Shown here: piece by piece, positions 6,603 to 7,676 of the stretch
Numbering within the stretch: the stretch's first letter is position 1
Layout of the letters: each line of letters starts with the position of its first letter
Assembly (NCBI GenBank): GCA_002437245.1
Contig: DJOQ01000002.1
Location: 5,217 to 12,892 of the forward strand
DNA: 7,676 bases
Source: Ruminococcaceae bacterium UBA6434
GTDB taxonomy: Bacteria; Bacillota; Clostridia; Oscillospirales; Acutalibacteraceae
Reading direction: 5' to 3'
Made by a program: the position numbers and the translations under genes
Notes under the pieces: generated by a model
Seen by the model: the letters and a program-made list of their open reading frames with translations, nothing else
What the model was told of the DNA's origin: nothing
The model's database searches: none

Positions 6603-6636
6603 AAAAAGCCCCGAACAACCGCCTGTTATTCGGAGC
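6603..6636 (-). terminator. Rho-independent terminator of the VanY-like gene
   Basis: On the minus strand, GCTCCGAATAAC (6636-6625) pairs over 12 bp with GTTGTTCGGGGC (6619-6608), with two G-U pairs and a 5-nt loop, followed directly by TTTTT. It begins about 36 nt after the stop codon and insulates the downstream malQ promoter. Confidence 0.93.
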
Positions 6637-6672
6637 CTAAAATCATATTAAAACAAAAACCGTATGCGCCTT

Positions 6673-7545
6673 TTATGCCGCGCCGAGATATTCCTCAAGG
6701 CACTGACCGCTCTCATTCATCGCTTTTGCCGCCTCTTTGCCGACATAGCGCCAATGCCACGGCTGATAATTCATACCCGTCTTATCCGTTTTGTTTTCGG
6801 GATAGCGCAAAATAAAGCCGTAATCCTGCGCGTTTTTTACAAGCCACGAAAACTCCTTTGTCGAGGCAAAATCGGAGCTTGCGCTTACAATATCCATTGA
6901 CAGTCCGAGATTTTGCTCGGAATATCCGCCCGGCAAAATAAATGTGCGTGCCTTTGCGGCGGCGTCGTCATCGGACAAGCCCTGATTTTTATAATAATTC
7001 ACCTTTCGGTTGTAATTGTCATTCTGACGCGAAATCGAGCAGTACCCTGCATACGGAGTCAAAATGCAGCCGTCCTTCTTTGCGGCGTCATACATCTCCT
7101 GATACGATTTTGTGACCCTTGAATCGAGCTGAACGCTGCTTCCGCTTATCGCGTTTGCAAGCGACGGCACATATCCGTCGGGCAGCTTATGCCCTGCGTT
7201 AACAAGCGTGAGTTCCCAATTGCCCGAATTCGGGTCTACGGTTTGGGGATTGTTGAAATCGGCTGCCGAAGCGGTAACGGGCGGCGCCGAAGCGGTTGTC
7301 TCGGGGACGGTTTCGGGGACGGTCGTTTCCTCGGTAGTCTCTTCTTCCGTCGTCTCCTCCTGCGTTTCTTCCTGCGTGGTGGTTTCGCTGATTTTTGCTT
7401 CGAGTCTCTCAACGGCAGGATCATTTATTTTTCTTCGCCCTATCGTAAGCTCGCCCACAATAAGCCCCGCCATTATAACTGCCAAAATAACAAACAGCAA
7501 AAATTTTCTTTTTACCGTCTTTTTCAGTCTGATTTTTTTCTTCAT
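6673..7545 (-). CDS. Membrane-anchored VanY-like (peptidase M15B) protein, active-site residues substituted
   Basis: A 290-residue protein: a Lys/Arg-rich N-terminus (1-14), one transmembrane or uncleaved signal-anchor helix (about 15-33), a Thr/Glu-rich low-complexity linker (about 54-85, TTEE-type repeats then Pro/Ala-rich) and a C-terminal M15B domain (about 110-285) outside the membrane. M15B enzymes of the VanY/DacY type are zinc D,D- or L,D-carboxypeptidases that trim peptidoglycan stem peptides. The fold is supported by GGYSEQNLGLSMDIV (206-220), YGFILRYPE and QPWHWRYVG (261-269). The family motif SxHxxGxAxD has Gln211 in place of the zinc His, while Asp218 and His264 remain. The catalytic Glu of ExxH is Gln261. 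Activity is therefore doubtful, and a peptidoglycan-binding or regulatory role is possible. Start: AAAGGA 8 nt before the ATG. The gene has its own promoter and terminator. Confidence 0.9.
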   Translation of the reverse strand: MKKKIRLKKTVKRKFLLFVILAVIMAGLIVGELTIGRRKINDPAVERLEAKISETTTQEETQEETTEEETTEETTVPETVPETTASAPPVTASAADFNNPQTVDPNSGNWELTLVNAGHKLPDGYVPSLANAISGSSVQLDSRVTKSYQEMYDAAKKDGCILTPYAGYCSISRQNDNYNRKVNYYKNQGLSDDDAAAKARTFILPGGYSEQNLGLSMDIVSASSDFASTKEFSWLVKNAQDYGFILRYPENKTDKTGMNYQPWHWRYVGKEAAKAMNESGQCLEEYLGAA

Positions 7546-7576
7546 ATTTCGCGTCCTTTAAAAATCTCTCTATGAT

Positions 7577-7605
7577 ATTTTAAAATGTTTACGTCGGATT
7601 GTCAA
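7577..7605 (-). promoter_or_regulatory. Strong sigma-A promoter for the VanY-like gene
   Basis: On the minus strand, TTGACA (7605-7600) and TAAAAT (7582-7577) are 17 nt apart, with an AT-rich region between the -10 and the start codon. The -10 ends about 31 nt before the ATG. Confidence 0.9.
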
Positions 7606-7643
7606 TCAAAAGGCACGTTTTCGCGACAAAATTCGGCTGTAAA

Positions 7644-7676
7644 AAGGGAGTTGTCTGTGAGCGCAGCGAACAGACT
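7644..7676 (+). repeat. Palindromic repeat, copy E, cut by the window end
   Basis: AAGGGAG (7644-7650) is followed by GTCTGT...ACAGAC (7653-7658 with 7670-7675), a 6-bp stem. The order of an AAGGGAG arm followed by a second hairpin matches copies B and C, but the second hairpin has a different sequence. The left CTCCCTT arm is absent; it reads CTGTAAA here. The expected GAGGGATT end would lie just outside the window. Confidence 0.55.

Noticed and set aside
6673..7545. Glycopeptide-resistance vanY
   Set aside because: There are no vanRS, vanH or vanX neighbours, and the active-site residues are substituted. Resistance function is not supported.

Overview
The window reads as a piece of a Bacillota chromosome, most likely a clostridial lineage of the Oscillospirales/Ruminococcaceae kind. 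The reasons are a ClpC-type Hsp100 unfoldase preceded by a UVR-motif protein, purine-rich Shine-Dalgarno sites, strong TTGACA/TATAAT-type promoters, moderate GC content, and short palindromic CCTCCCTT/AAGGGAGG intergenic repeats. The organism call is inference from gene content and style only.

Left half, plus strand (1-3900). The 3' end of a UvrB/UvrC-motif (McsA-like) gene is followed 54 bp later by a complete clpC, which ends at a perfect 15-bp bidirectional hairpin terminator. A separate transcription unit encodes a NagD-like HAD-IIA phosphatase with its own candidate promoter and terminator. No mcsB arginine-kinase gene lies between the UVR gene and clpC, although both phosphoarginine-site glutamates of the ClpC N-domain appear to be kept. 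The ClpP-docking tripeptide of this ClpC reads L-N-F where [LIV]-G-[FL] is expected.

Middle (3880-4980), mostly non-coding. A decayed minus-strand coding remnant (3879-4225) can be read only by changing frame. It resembles proteins of clostridial conjugative elements. Next come a minus-strand tRNA-Gly (anticodon CCC) with a clear promoter and a U-run hairpin terminator, then a cluster of four palindromic repeat units (4671-4964), two of them sharing a 40-nt tail. The tRNA 3' end faces the remnant, the geometry expected of an old tRNA-targeted insertion, but I could not find a matching attachment-site repeat.

Right half, minus strand (4983-7676). Two independently promoted genes: malQ (4-alpha-glucanotransferase, GH77, catalytic residues intact) and a membrane-anchored VanY-like M15B peptidase-domain protein. 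In the latter, the first zinc-binding His and the catalytic Glu are both replaced by Gln, so it is probably a non-catalytic cell-wall protein. A further repeat copy begins at the right edge and is cut by the window end.

The genes do not form one pathway: proteostasis (UVR protein, ClpC), small-molecule dephosphorylation (HAD), translation (tRNA), maltodextrin metabolism (MalQ) and cell-envelope function (VanY-like) sit side by side. The most notable observations are the doubly substituted M15B active site, the altered ClpP loop in ClpC, and the frameshifted mobile-element remnant beside the tRNA gene. I did not find convincing evidence for a wholly new multi-gene system.
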